Assembly (NCBI RefSeq): GCF_018070565.1
Contig: NZ_JAGPXL010000005.1
Span: forward strand, 186,001-250,000
Source of the DNA: Streptomyces sp. B93
Lineage (GTDB): Bacteria > Actinomycetota > Actinomycetes > Streptomycetales > Streptomycetaceae
Length of the DNA: 64,000 nucleotides
Direction: 5' to 3'
Part shown: one piece after another, positions 57,417-64,000 of the stretch
Layout: the number at the start of each line of letters is the position of its first letter
Numbering within the stretch: position 1 is the stretch's first letter
Notes under the pieces: generated by a model
The model's input: only the letters and a program-made list of their open reading frames with translations
The model's database searches: none
Told to the model about the DNA's origin: nothing
Translations under genes and position numbers: made by a program

Positions 57417-58439
57417 TCAGGCAGCCGCGCGTTCGCCGCGGGGTCGGCGGCGCAGGCTCGCGGTTTCCAGGGCGGGGGGCAGGTAGGTCTGGTCGAGGGT
57501 GCCGACGTCGGTGCCGGGCGGGACGATCTCGTCGATGCGGTCCAGGAGGTCGTCGTCGAGGACGACGTCGAGGCCGGCGAGGAGGTCGTCGAGGTGGTCC
57601 ATCGTGCGCGGCCCGATGATGGCGCTGGTGACGCCGGGGTGGGCGATGGTGAACGCCGTGGCGAGGTGGGTCAGCGGCATGCCCGCCTCCTCGGCGAGCG
57701 GTATGAGCCGTTCGACGACGTCGATGCGGCGCGCGTCGTTGACGTGCTGGACGAAGCGCGCGCGGATCAGGGTGTTCTCCTGGTCCTTGCGCACGCGGCC
57801 GGTGAGCAGCCCCTGGGCGAGCGGACCCCACACCAGAGTGCCCATGCCGTACCGCTGCGCGGCGGGCAGGACCTCGCGCTCGATGCCGCGGTTGAGGAGG
57901 GAGTAGGGCGGCTGCTCGGTGCGGAAGCGCTCCAGGTTCCGGCGCTCGGCGACCCACTGCGCCTCGACGATGTCGCTGGCCGGGGTGGTGGAGGAGCCGA
58001 TGGCGCGGACCTTTCCGCTGCGGATCAGGTCGGTGAGCGCGGAGAGGGTCTCCTCGACGTCGGTCGTGGGGTCCACACGGTGGATCTGGTAGAGGTCGAT
58101 GTAGTCGGTTCGCAGGCGGCGCAGTGAGTTCTCCACCGCGGTCATGATCCAGCGCCGGGACGCGCCCTGCTGGTTGGGGTCCTTGCCCATCGGGCGGCTC
58201 ACCTTGGTGGCCAGGACGACACTGTCACGGCGCCCCTTGAGCGCCTGGCCGACGACGTCCTCGGCGTCGCCGTAGGCGTCGGCGGTGTCGACGAAGTTGA
58301 TGCCGGCGTCCAGCGCCTTGTGGATGACCCGGATCGAGTCGTCGTGGCCCGCCTTGTTGAGGGCCGTGGCGAACATCAGCGTGCCGAGGGCGTACGGGCT
58401 GACCTTGATGCCGGTGCGGCCCAGGGTGCGGTACTGCAT
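57417..58439 (-). CDS. Aldo/keto reductase
   Basis: The 340-residue protein has AKR marks: VDTADAYGDAEDVVGQAL (catalytic D and Y), lysine in VVLATKVS, DLYQIHRVDP (catalytic H), AIGSST and a C-terminal IIGPRTMDHL for NADP. It reduces aldehydes or ketones with NADPH. AGGGGGA precedes the ATG. It is divergent from a TetR gene with two palindromic operators between, so the aldehyde or a related compound probably induces it. Confidence 0.92.
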   Translation of the reverse strand: MQYRTLGRTGIKVSPYALGTLMFATALNKAGHDDSIRVIHKALDAGINFVDTADAYGDAEDVVGQALKGRRDSVVLATKVSRPMGKDPNQQGASRRWIMTAVENSLRRLRTDYIDLYQIHRVDPTTDVEETLSALTDLIRSGKVRAIGSSTTPASDIVEAQWVAERRNLERFRTEQPPYSLLNRGIEREVLPAAQRYGMGTLVWGPLAQGLLTGRVRKDQENTLIRARFVQHVNDARRIDVVERLIPLAEEAGMPLTHLATAFTIAHPGVTSAIIGPRTMDHLDDLLAGLDVVLDDDLLDRIDEIVPPGTDVGTLDQTYLPPALETASLRRRPRGERAAA

Positions 58440-58496
58440 GGGGTTCCCCCTGAGTCATGGCAGGGCAGCCGTGGGATGCCCTACCCTTGGGCTAAA

Positions 58497-58511
58497 CGGA
58501 AAGGCTTTCCG
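58497..58511. promoter_or_regulatory. TetR-type operator A
   Basis: CGGAAAGGCTTTCCG, a 7-1-7 perfect palindrome in the AKR-TetR divergent space. Confidence 0.7.
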
Positions 58512-58519
58512 GAACTATA

Positions 58520-58534
58520 CGGAAAAGCTTTCCG
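58520..58534. promoter_or_regulatory. TetR-type operator B
   Basis: CGGAAAAGCTTTCCG, with arms CGGAAA/TTTCCG. Its centre lies 23 bases from operator A. A tandem pair fits binding by two TetR dimers. Confidence 0.7.
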
Positions 58535-58554
58535 CTTACGCAACAGGAGGGATC

Positions 58555-59169
58555 ATGACCGAGAAGACGACGCCGGCCAGGGCACCCCGACGCCCCCGCG
58601 CGGACGCCCAGCGCAATGTGGACGCCCTCATCGAGGCCGCGAGGACCGTCTTCGACACCTCCGGCGTCGACGCGCCCGCGAAGGAGATCACCGACCTGGC
58701 CGGCGTCGGCGTCGGAACCCTCTACCGGCACTTCCCGTTGCGCTCCGACCTGGTCAAGGCGGTGGTGGAGAGCGGCATCGACGCATGCGCCGCGGCAGGA
58801 CCGCAGCTCAGCGCCGCCCACGAGCCGGGCGAGGCGCTCGCCCGGTGGCTGCGCCGCTATACCGAGTTCCTCGGGACCAAACGGGGCCTGGCCCCGGCCC
58901 TCCACTCGGGCGATCCGGCCTACGAGGCCCTGCCCGGCTACTTCCTGGAGAAGGTCGGCCCCGCCCTCACGGCCCTGCTCGACAACGCGGCGGCCCACGG
59001 AGCGGTCCGCGCCGACGTCAGCGCCCACGACCTGCTCTACGCCATCGCCAACCTGTGCATGCCGGTACCCGGCAAAGGCCCGGAGTACAACCAGCGCATG
59101 GTCGCCCTCCTCATCGACGGGCTGCGCGTCCCCCGCCCGGGCACGCCGTCCGGCTCATCGCTTCAGTAG
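58555..59169 (+). CDS. TetR family regulator (divergent from aldo/keto reductase)
   Basis: The 204-residue protein has an N-terminal TetR HTH (NVDALIEAARTVFDTSGVDA, EITDLAGVGVGTLYRHFPLR) and a helical ligand domain (GEALARWLRRYTEFLGTKRG). AGGAGG lies 6 bases before the ATG. Two CGGAAA-type palindromes lie within 60 bases upstream. It ends seven bases inside the opposite SDR gene. The likely targets are its own gene and the aldo/keto reductase. Confidence 0.93.
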   Translation: MTEKTTPARAPRRPRADAQRNVDALIEAARTVFDTSGVDAPAKEITDLAGVGVGTLYRHFPLRSDLVKAVVESGIDACAAAGPQLSAAHEPGEALARWLRRYTEFLGTKRGLAPALHSGDPAYEALPGYFLEKVGPALTALLDNAAAHGAVRADVSAHDLLYAIANLCMPVPGKGPEYNQRMVALLIDGLRVPRPGTPSGSSLQ

Positions 59170-59912
59170 GCAAGCTCCCCGATGCCGCCGTCGACGCGCA
59201 GTACCGTCCCCGCGGTGTAGGCGGATTCGTCCGAGGCGAGATAGACCGCCGCCTTCGCCAACTCGGTGGCGGTTCCCAGGCGATGGAGGGGAACGGTCTG
59301 CCGGAGTTCCTCGTAGAGGGCGGCCTGGCGCTCGGGACCGAGGGACGCGAACGCGTTGGTGATCGTCGGTCCCGGGCTCAGCCCGTTGACGCGGATGCCC
59401 CGCTCCCTCAGCTCATGGGTCAGCCCGCGTGCGTAGGAGAGCAGGCCCGCCTTGGACGCGCCGTAGACCGTCGCGTTCTCGTGTCCGATGTACGCGGAGA
59501 CGGAGCCGACGAGGATGACCGAGGACTGCTGCGAGAAGAGCGGCAGCAGGTCCCTGATCAGGAAGAACGGCGACTTGAGATTGGTTGCGAGGAGCCTGTC
59601 GAACGCCTCTTCGGTCCATGCCTCGATGGGGAGGTGGGTGATGTCGGCGGCGTTGCTCATCAGGATGTCGAGCTTCGGCCATTCCTCCCGGAGCCGTGCC
59701 GCGAGCGCCGCCTGACCGGGTACGTCGCCGGCGTCACTGGCGATGGTCAGCAGCGGGCCGCCCAACTGCCGGGCCGCCTCGTCCAGCCTTTCCCGGGAGC
59801 GGCCGGTGATGGCGACGGTCGCCCCCTCGGCGAGGAACTCGCGGGCCGTTTCCAGGCCGATGCCGCTCGTCCCCCCTGTGATCAGCGCGTGCTTTCCCGC
59901 AAGACGATCCAT
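59163..59912 (-). CDS. SDR family oxidoreductase 2
   Basis: The 249-residue protein has ITGGTSGIGLETAREF, MSNAAD, catalytic serine in LVGSVSAY, YGASKAG (Y-x3-K) and AGTVLRVDGGIGE. AGGAGGGG precedes ATG 59912. It lies directly (14 bases) after another SDR of the same strand, and overlaps the TetR gene at its tail by seven bases. Confidence 0.92.
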   Translation of the reverse strand: MDRLAGKHALITGGTSGIGLETAREFLAEGATVAITGRSRERLDEAARQLGGPLLTIASDAGDVPGQAALAARLREEWPKLDILMSNAADITHLPIEAWTEEAFDRLLATNLKSPFFLIRDLLPLFSQQSSVILVGSVSAYIGHENATVYGASKAGLLSYARGLTHELRERGIRVNGLSPGPTITNAFASLGPERQAALYEELRQTVPLHRLGTATELAKAAVYLASDESAYTAGTVLRVDGGIGELAY

Positions 59913-59926
59913 GTCCTGGCCCCTCC

Positions 59927-60676
59927 TCAGATCGCGGTGCGGCCACCGTCGGCGGCCACGACCGCCCCGGTCATGTAACTGGCCCGGTCACTGGCGAGAA
60001 AGGCGATCACCTGGGCCACCTCGGCGGGGTCGGAGGTGCGCTTGAGCGCGGTCGCCAGGCCCATGCCCCCCATGTCCGGGCCCATCGCCGCGACCACTTT
60101 CGAGGTGCGCATCGGACCCGGGGCGACGGCGTTGACGCGCACGTTCGACTCGGCGAATTCCGCCGCCCAGGTGCGGGTCAGCGATTCGAGCGCCGCCTTG
60201 GTGGCGCCGTAGACGGCCATGCCCGGTATGCCGAGGCCGGCCGCGGTCGAACTGACGTTGACGATGCTGCCGCCGCCACCCGCGGCCATCTTCTCCGCGA
60301 GCAGGGCGGTGAGCAGAAACGGGGCGCGCACATTGACCGCGAAGGCGGCGTCGTAGCTCGCGAGGTCCTGCCCGGCGGTCGGGGAGAACGTCATGACGCT
60401 CGCGTTGTTGACCAGGATGTCGACGGCTCCGGCATCCTCGGCCAGCTGCCGCACGCCCGTCGGCTCGGACGCATCGGCGGCGACGAAACGCACCGCTGCG
60501 GCGGACCCGCCACCGGCTGCGCGGAGGTCCTCCACGACCTGGGCACCGCGCTTGGGATCGGTGCCGGTCAGAACCAGGTCGGCGCCGCCCGCGGCCAGCA
60601 CCTTGGCCGTCGCGTGCCCGAGTCCGCCGATCGCCCCGGATCCGGTGACGAGTGCCGTCTTACCTGCGAATTCCAT
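59927..60676 (-). CDS. SDR family oxidoreductase 3
   Basis: The 249-residue SDR has VTGSGAIGGLGHATAKVL, where two residues are inserted in the usual TGxxxGxG cofactor loop. VNNASVMTFS, VNVSSTAAGL, YGATKAA (Y-x3-K) and MTGAVVAADGGRTAI follow. ATG 60676 with GGGTGGAG is chosen over an ATG at 60721. Divergent from the second TetR gene across 117 bases that hold a large palindrome, so it is likely the first gene of a TetR-controlled two-SDR operon. Confidence 0.92.
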   Translation of the reverse strand: MEFAGKTALVTGSGAIGGLGHATAKVLAAGGADLVLTGTDPKRGAQVVEDLRAAGGGSAAAVRFVAADASEPTGVRQLAEDAGAVDILVNNASVMTFSPTAGQDLASYDAAFAVNVRAPFLLTALLAEKMAAGGGGSIVNVSSTAAGLGIPGMAVYGATKAALESLTRTWAAEFAESNVRVNAVAPGPMRTSKVVAAMGPDMGGMGLATALKRTSDPAEVAQVIAFLASDRASYMTGAVVAADGGRTAI

Positions 60677-60747
60677 TGCTCCACCCTTCATGTCGGCCCC
60701 TGCGGACCGACTTCTGTGCACCCGTTCAAGAAGTGCCGCAATGGAAG

Positions 60748-60783
60748 CTACGACTTCTTGAACGCTGAGTCAAGAAGTCGTAG
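60748..60783. promoter_or_regulatory. TetR-type operator between SDR and TetR genes
   Basis: CTACGACTTCTTGA (60748-60761) and TCAAGAAGTCGTAG (60770-60783) form perfect 14-bp arms around 8 bases. A third half-site GTTCAAGAAGT lies at 60724-60734. Confidence 0.8.
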
Positions 60784-60793
60784 TCTGGGCCAC

Positions 60794-61393
60794 GTGGCAC
60801 GAACCGGACGCCCGCGCGAGTTCGACAGGGAACAGACGCTGGAGCGCGCACTCGAACTGTTCTGGTCCCGGGGATACGGGGCGACGTCGATCCAGGACCT
60901 GGTCGACGTGCTGGCCGTCGAACGCGGCAGTCTCTACGGCGCGTTCGGTGACAAGCGCCGCTTCTACCTCGAGGCAGTCAGGCTCTACTGGGAGGTGTAC
61001 GAGCGGCACCTGGTGGCCGCGCTCGACACCAGCCCGCTCCTGCCCGCCCTGCGGGAGATCCTGACCCATCCCGCGCGGCTGGACGAACTGATCTCCGATG
61101 CGGGGGCGCCGCAGGGCTGCCTGGTCGGCAACACGACCGCCGAACTCGTCCCCCGGGACGGCGAAGCCACGGAGATCGTCACCCGCTCGTACCGCCGGTT
61201 CGCCGACATCGTCGCCGACGCACTCCGCCGCGCACAGGCCGCCGGGGAAGTGACGGACACCCATCCCCCAGAGGCACAGGCACAGCTCCTGCTCTACGTC
61301 GTCCAGGGCCTCTCGCTCGTGTCGAGGGCGGGGCTCGACAGGACGGCGGCCCTGGCGGCGATCGACGCGGCGGTGGACGGATTGCGGGCGTGA
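60794..61393 (+). CDS. TetR/AcrR family regulator 2
   Basis: The 199-residue protein starts at GTG 60794 and reads ARTGRPREFDREQTLERALE. The HTH follows with TSIQDLVDVLAVERGSLYGAFGDKRRFYLEAV, the YxxAF-type recognition part of the TetR_N group typical of electrophile/aldehyde-sensing relatives. PQGCLVGNTTAELVP, with a central cysteine, matches the YcdC/NemR-like layout. NemR senses reactive species through cysteine, so an oxidant/electrophile signal is possible. Likely represses its divergent SDR operon. Confidence 0.92.
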   Translation: MARTGRPREFDREQTLERALELFWSRGYGATSIQDLVDVLAVERGSLYGAFGDKRRFYLEAVRLYWEVYERHLVAALDTSPLLPALREILTHPARLDELISDAGAPQGCLVGNTTAELVPRDGEATEIVTRSYRRFADIVADALRRAQAAGEVTDTHPPEAQAQLLLYVVQGLSLVSRAGLDRTAALAAIDAAVDGLRA

Positions 61394-61472
61394 CGGGACC
61401 CCTCCGCCTCGTGGTGTACACGCCGCAGCCCGGCACCGACGCGCGCAGCGAACGCGGACTCCTTGCCCTGCG

Positions 61473-62204
61473 TTACTTCAGGTGTCGGGTGAAGAACCGC
61501 GCGGCGGCGTCCCCCGCGAACGGGGGGACGCCGGTGTGCCCGCCCATGTTGGCGTGCAGTGTCTTCTCCTTGGAGCCGAAGGCGTCGAACAGGTCCAGGG
61601 CGGCCTGCCGGTCGTTCCCTTCGTCGTCCCACTGAAGCAGCACGTGCAGCGGAATGGTGACCCGGCGGGCCTCCTCGAACATGCAGCGAGGCACGAAACT
61701 CCCAGCGAACAGAACGGCGGCCGAGAGTCGCGGCTCGACCACCGCCAGCCGGATCCCGATCGAGATCACTCCTCCCGAGTACCCGACCGGGCCGCCGGTC
61801 TCGGGCAGCGACAGGAGGGCGTCAAGGGCGGCCCGCCATTCAGGGACCGCCCTTTCGACCAGGGGGAGGACGAGCGCGTCGATGATCTCGTCGCTGACCG
61901 GCTCACCGGCTTCCACCGCCCGGCGCAGGTCGGCGCGGGCCTGCTCGGCGGCGGGCCAACCGGGCCGGTCACCGCTTCCGGGCGGCTCGATGGTGGCCGT
62001 GGCGAAGCCGTCCGCCGCGGCGTGCCGGGCCCGGGCCACCAGACGGGGGTACATCCTGCGCAGCCCGAGGGGAGGAGGGCTGAGCAGGATCAGCGGCGCC
62101 GGCGCGGACGCGGGCGGCGTCCAGAGGATGCCGGGGATCTCACCGAGGGTGAACGCGCGCTCGAGGACGCCGCCGTCGAGACGATGTTCAGAAGTGAAGT
62201 GCAT
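61473..62204 (-). CDS. Alpha/beta hydrolase
   Basis: The 243-residue protein has PLILLSPPPLGLRRMYPRLV (oxyanion region), GPVGYSGGVISIGIRL (nucleophile in GYSGG), acid in QWDDEGND and histidine in MGGHTG, the dienelactone-hydrolase-like order. GAAAGG precedes ATG 62204. It stands alone between TetR2 (convergent, 79 bases) and the alpha-galactosidase. Substrate unknown. Confidence 0.88.
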   Translation of the reverse strand: MHFTSEHRLDGGVLERAFTLGEIPGILWTPPASAPAPLILLSPPPLGLRRMYPRLVARARHAAADGFATATIEPPGSGDRPGWPAAEQARADLRRAVEAGEPVSDEIIDALVLPLVERAVPEWRAALDALLSLPETGGPVGYSGGVISIGIRLAVVEPRLSAAVLFAGSFVPRCMFEEARRVTIPLHVLLQWDDEGNDRQAALDLFDAFGSKEKTLHANMGGHTGVPPFAGDAAARFFTRHLK

Positions 62205-62437
62205 GGTCGTGCCTTTCAGGAGTGCCATGGAACGGCGCTCCCGGACGACCTACCGCCCGACCGTGACCCCGGAGGGGAGCACCCATGTCGATACTGCGTT
62301 CACGGGTACCACCTCCTCGCTCTCTCGCACGGCCTCCGGGAACGTAGCAGTGTCCGCCGCGGTTCCGCCAACGGGTTTCCGCCCGCCACTGATTCGAGCA
62401 CCGAAGGACGAGCAGCCAACCGCTGACGCCGTGTCGC
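62205..62437. other. 233-bp spacer upstream of the hydrolase gene
   Basis: No gene or strong inverted repeat is visible. It carries the hydrolase promoter region and the downstream side of the alpha-galactosidase gene. Confidence 0.4.
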
Positions 62438-64000
62438 TTACGCGCGGGTCCACTTCTGGTTGGCCTGGCCGTTGCAGGTCCACAGCACCAGCGGGGTCCC
62501 GTTGGCGGTACTGGCCCCGTTGGCGTCGAGGCACAGTCCGGAGTGGACGTTGCGGATCGTGCCGTCGGAGCCGAGGGTCCACTTCTGGTTGTTCTGGCCG
62601 TTGCAGGGCCAGGTGATGACACGGGTGCCGTTGGCGGTGCCCTGGTTGTAGGCGTCCAGGCACTTGTCGCCGTAGACGCGGATCTCGCCGCCCGCCCATG
62701 TGGTCCACAGCTGGTTGGCGGCTGTGTGGCAGTCCCACAGCAGGGTCGCGGCGCCGGCGGCCGTGGAGGCGTTGTCCACGTCCACGCAGCGTCCGGAGCC
62801 CTCGCCGCGCAGGCGTGAGGTGGTGGCGGCCAGCGGGCTGCCGCCGCTCACCCGGTACGCGGCGACACCGTGCGCGGGGACGCTCGCCGAGATCTGCCCG
62901 GACGTGCTCGACGTGCCGCCGGTCCACAGGTCGGTGAGGGTGAACGGCCCTGCGCCCAGGCCGATCTGGGCGGCCGTCGTGGTGACCGTCGCCGCGCTCC
63001 CGCCCCGGTTGAACAACCCCACCGCGACCGAACCGTCCGCCAGGGGCTTGGCGAACACCTCGGTGTTGCCGTCGTCGCGCACCCTGCGTCCGCCCGCGCC
63101 CAGGGAGTCCTGGTTCACCGCCAGCAGGCGCGGGTTGCGCAGGATCGCGCTGACGTCGGCGGACATCGTGCGGATGTCGTTGCCCGCCATCAGCGGGGCA
63201 CTCATCAGCGCCCACAGGGCGAAGTGGGAGCGGGACTCGGTCAGCGACAGGCCGGGGCGGCCCACGACCAGCATGTCGGGGTCGTTCCAGTGCCCCGGGC
63301 CGGACTGTGCGGCCAGCGGCGCGTTGACGTCCACGACGTTGCCGACGCCCATCGGGTAGCTGTTGGTGTTGCCGTTCTGCCAGATGTCGAGCAGGTCCTC
63401 GGTCGTCCGCCACAGGTCGGCGACCTCGCCCCAGTTGTACGTGGAGCCCGTGATGGCGTGGAAGCTGTTGGGGTTGATGCTGTAGACGATCGGCCGACCG
63501 GTGGCGCGCAGGGCATCGCGCATCAGCGAGAACCGCGCGACCTGCTCGTCACGCGTGCCGCTCGAGGAACACCAGTCGTACTTCAGGTAGTCGACCCCCC
63601 ACGAGGCGAACGTGTTGGCGTCCTGGACCTCGTGCCCCCTGCTCCCCGTGGAGCCCGGGTAAGTGCCCACGGTCTGCGCGCAGGTGCGCTCGCCCGGCAC
63701 CTGGTAGATGCCGAACTTCAGGCCCTTGCTGTGGATGTAGTCCCCGAGGGCCTTCATCCCACTCGGGAACTTCGTCGGGTTGGCCCGCAGGTTGCCCTGC
63801 GCGTCACGCTGGGGGTCGAACCAGCAGTCGTCGACCACCACGTACTGGTAACCCGCGTCCAGCATGCCCGAGGACACCATCGCGTCGGCGGCCTGGCGGA
63901 CCTGGGCCTCGGTGATCGAGCACCCGAAGCTGTTCCAGCTGTTCCACCCCAGGGGCGGGGTGAGCGCCGGACTGCCCGGCGCGGCCATGGCGGGGGACTG
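62438..64000 (-). CDS. GH27 alpha-galactosidase with C-terminal ricin-type lectin domain (5' end outside window)
   Basis: About 520 residues are visible and the frame is open to the right edge, so the signal peptide lies outside. The GH27 catalytic part has PPLGWNSWNSFGC, VVVDDCWF, YLKYDWCSSS (nucleophile aspartate), GHWNDPDMLVVG (acid/base aspartate) and a beta-sandwich with TDLWTGGTSS. The last ~125 residues are a CBM13/ricin-B trefoil with QKWT at two repeat ends (NNQKWTL, ANQKWTRA) and CLDA/CVDV motifs. The enzyme removes alpha-1,6-galactose (or alpha-1,4/beta-arabinose) from plant polysaccharides outside the cell. Confidence 0.95.
   Translation of the reverse strand, partial: QSPAMAAPGSPALTPPLGWNSWNSFGCSITEAQVRQAADAMVSSGMLDAGYQYVVVDDCWFDPQRDAQGNLRANPTKFPSGMKALGDYIHSKGLKFGIYQVPGERTCAQTVGTYPGSTGSRGHEVQDANTFASWGVDYLKYDWCSSSGTRDEQVARFSLMRDALRATGRPIVYSINPNSFHAITGSTYNWGEVADLWRTTEDLLDIWQNGNTNSYPMGVGNVVDVNAPLAAQSGPGHWNDPDMLVVGRPGLSLTESRSHFALWALMSAPLMAGNDIRTMSADVSAILRNPRLLAVNQDSLGAGGRRVRDDGNTEVFAKPLADGSVAVGLFNRGGSAATVTTTAAQIGLGAGPFTLTDLWTGGTSSTSGQISASVPAHGVAAYRVSGGSPLAATTSRLRGEGSGRCVDVDNASTAAGAATLLWDCHTAANQLWTTWAGGEIRVYGDKCLDAYNQGTANGTRVITWPCNGQNNQKWTLGSDGTIRNVHSGLCLDANGASTANGTPLVLWTCNGQANQKWTRA

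Overview
The window is high-GC actinobacterial DNA. Strong third-position GC, GTG/TTG starts, ATGA-coupled operons, rare TTA codons, Tat and lipoprotein exports and several Streptomyces-typical small protein families make Streptomyces (or a very close relative) the best call. About 54 protein genes are supported. Both ends are cut: a fatty acid desaturase runs in from the left and an alpha-galactosidase/ricin-lectin gene runs out to the right. I saw no rRNA, tRNA, CRISPR array, insertion sequence or prophage.

Layout. 0-6 kb: desaturase, a DesK/DesR-like two-component pair, then a MacB-type ABC exporter. 6-11.4 kb: a zinc-acquisition locus around one Zur-like box. It holds aztA plus a cysteine-free L32 ribosomal protein gene leftwards, and aztB, aztD-like 1, aztC and aztD-like 2 rightwards. 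The divergent start codons are about 25 bp apart and both genes look leaderless. 11.5-18 kb: a TTA-containing ABC exporter, a large secreted PQQ-type sugar dehydrogenase and a Tat-exported xylose-isomerase-like protein. 18-22.6 kb: a LuxR remnant, a nucleotidyltransferase, an MFS exporter overlapping a divergent folD, and flavohemoglobin hmp behind two DevR/DosR-like palindromes. 22.9-31 kb: beta-helix protein, hydrolase, FAD oxidoreductase, pyruvyl transferase, PEBP, CapA-like protein and a lipoprotein, ending in a gene-free repetitive stretch. 31-36 kb: ATP-grasp, DUF5519, GH65 phosphorylase, beta-hydroxyacid dehydrogenase and a broken PPOX gene. 36-38.1 kb: a small stress-type island (ChaB, DUF6479, DUF326 copper-storage-like) with sigma-B-like promoters.

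38-44.7 kb: acyl-CoA dehydrogenase behind a perfect KstR-type motif, an MpaB-type oxygenase overlapping a kinase-TPR protein, a phytoene-desaturase-like flavoprotein and DUF2795. 44.7-48.2 kb: SDR with a divergent XRE regulator flanking a perfect operator palindrome, then a Tat-exported serine hydrolase. 48.4-56.4 kb: nitronate monooxygenase, two FadD-type acyl-CoA synthetases, a penicillin-acylase family protein and a two-TM hypothetical. 56.5-62.2 kb: reductase, SDR and hydrolase genes with two TetR regulators, each next to clear inverted-repeat operators. 62.4 kb to the end: GH27 alpha-galactosidase with a ricin-type lectin domain.

The most interesting unit is the zinc locus. It has compact two-way leaderless control, and two AztD-like chaperones appear to have split the usual set of metal-ligand motifs between them.
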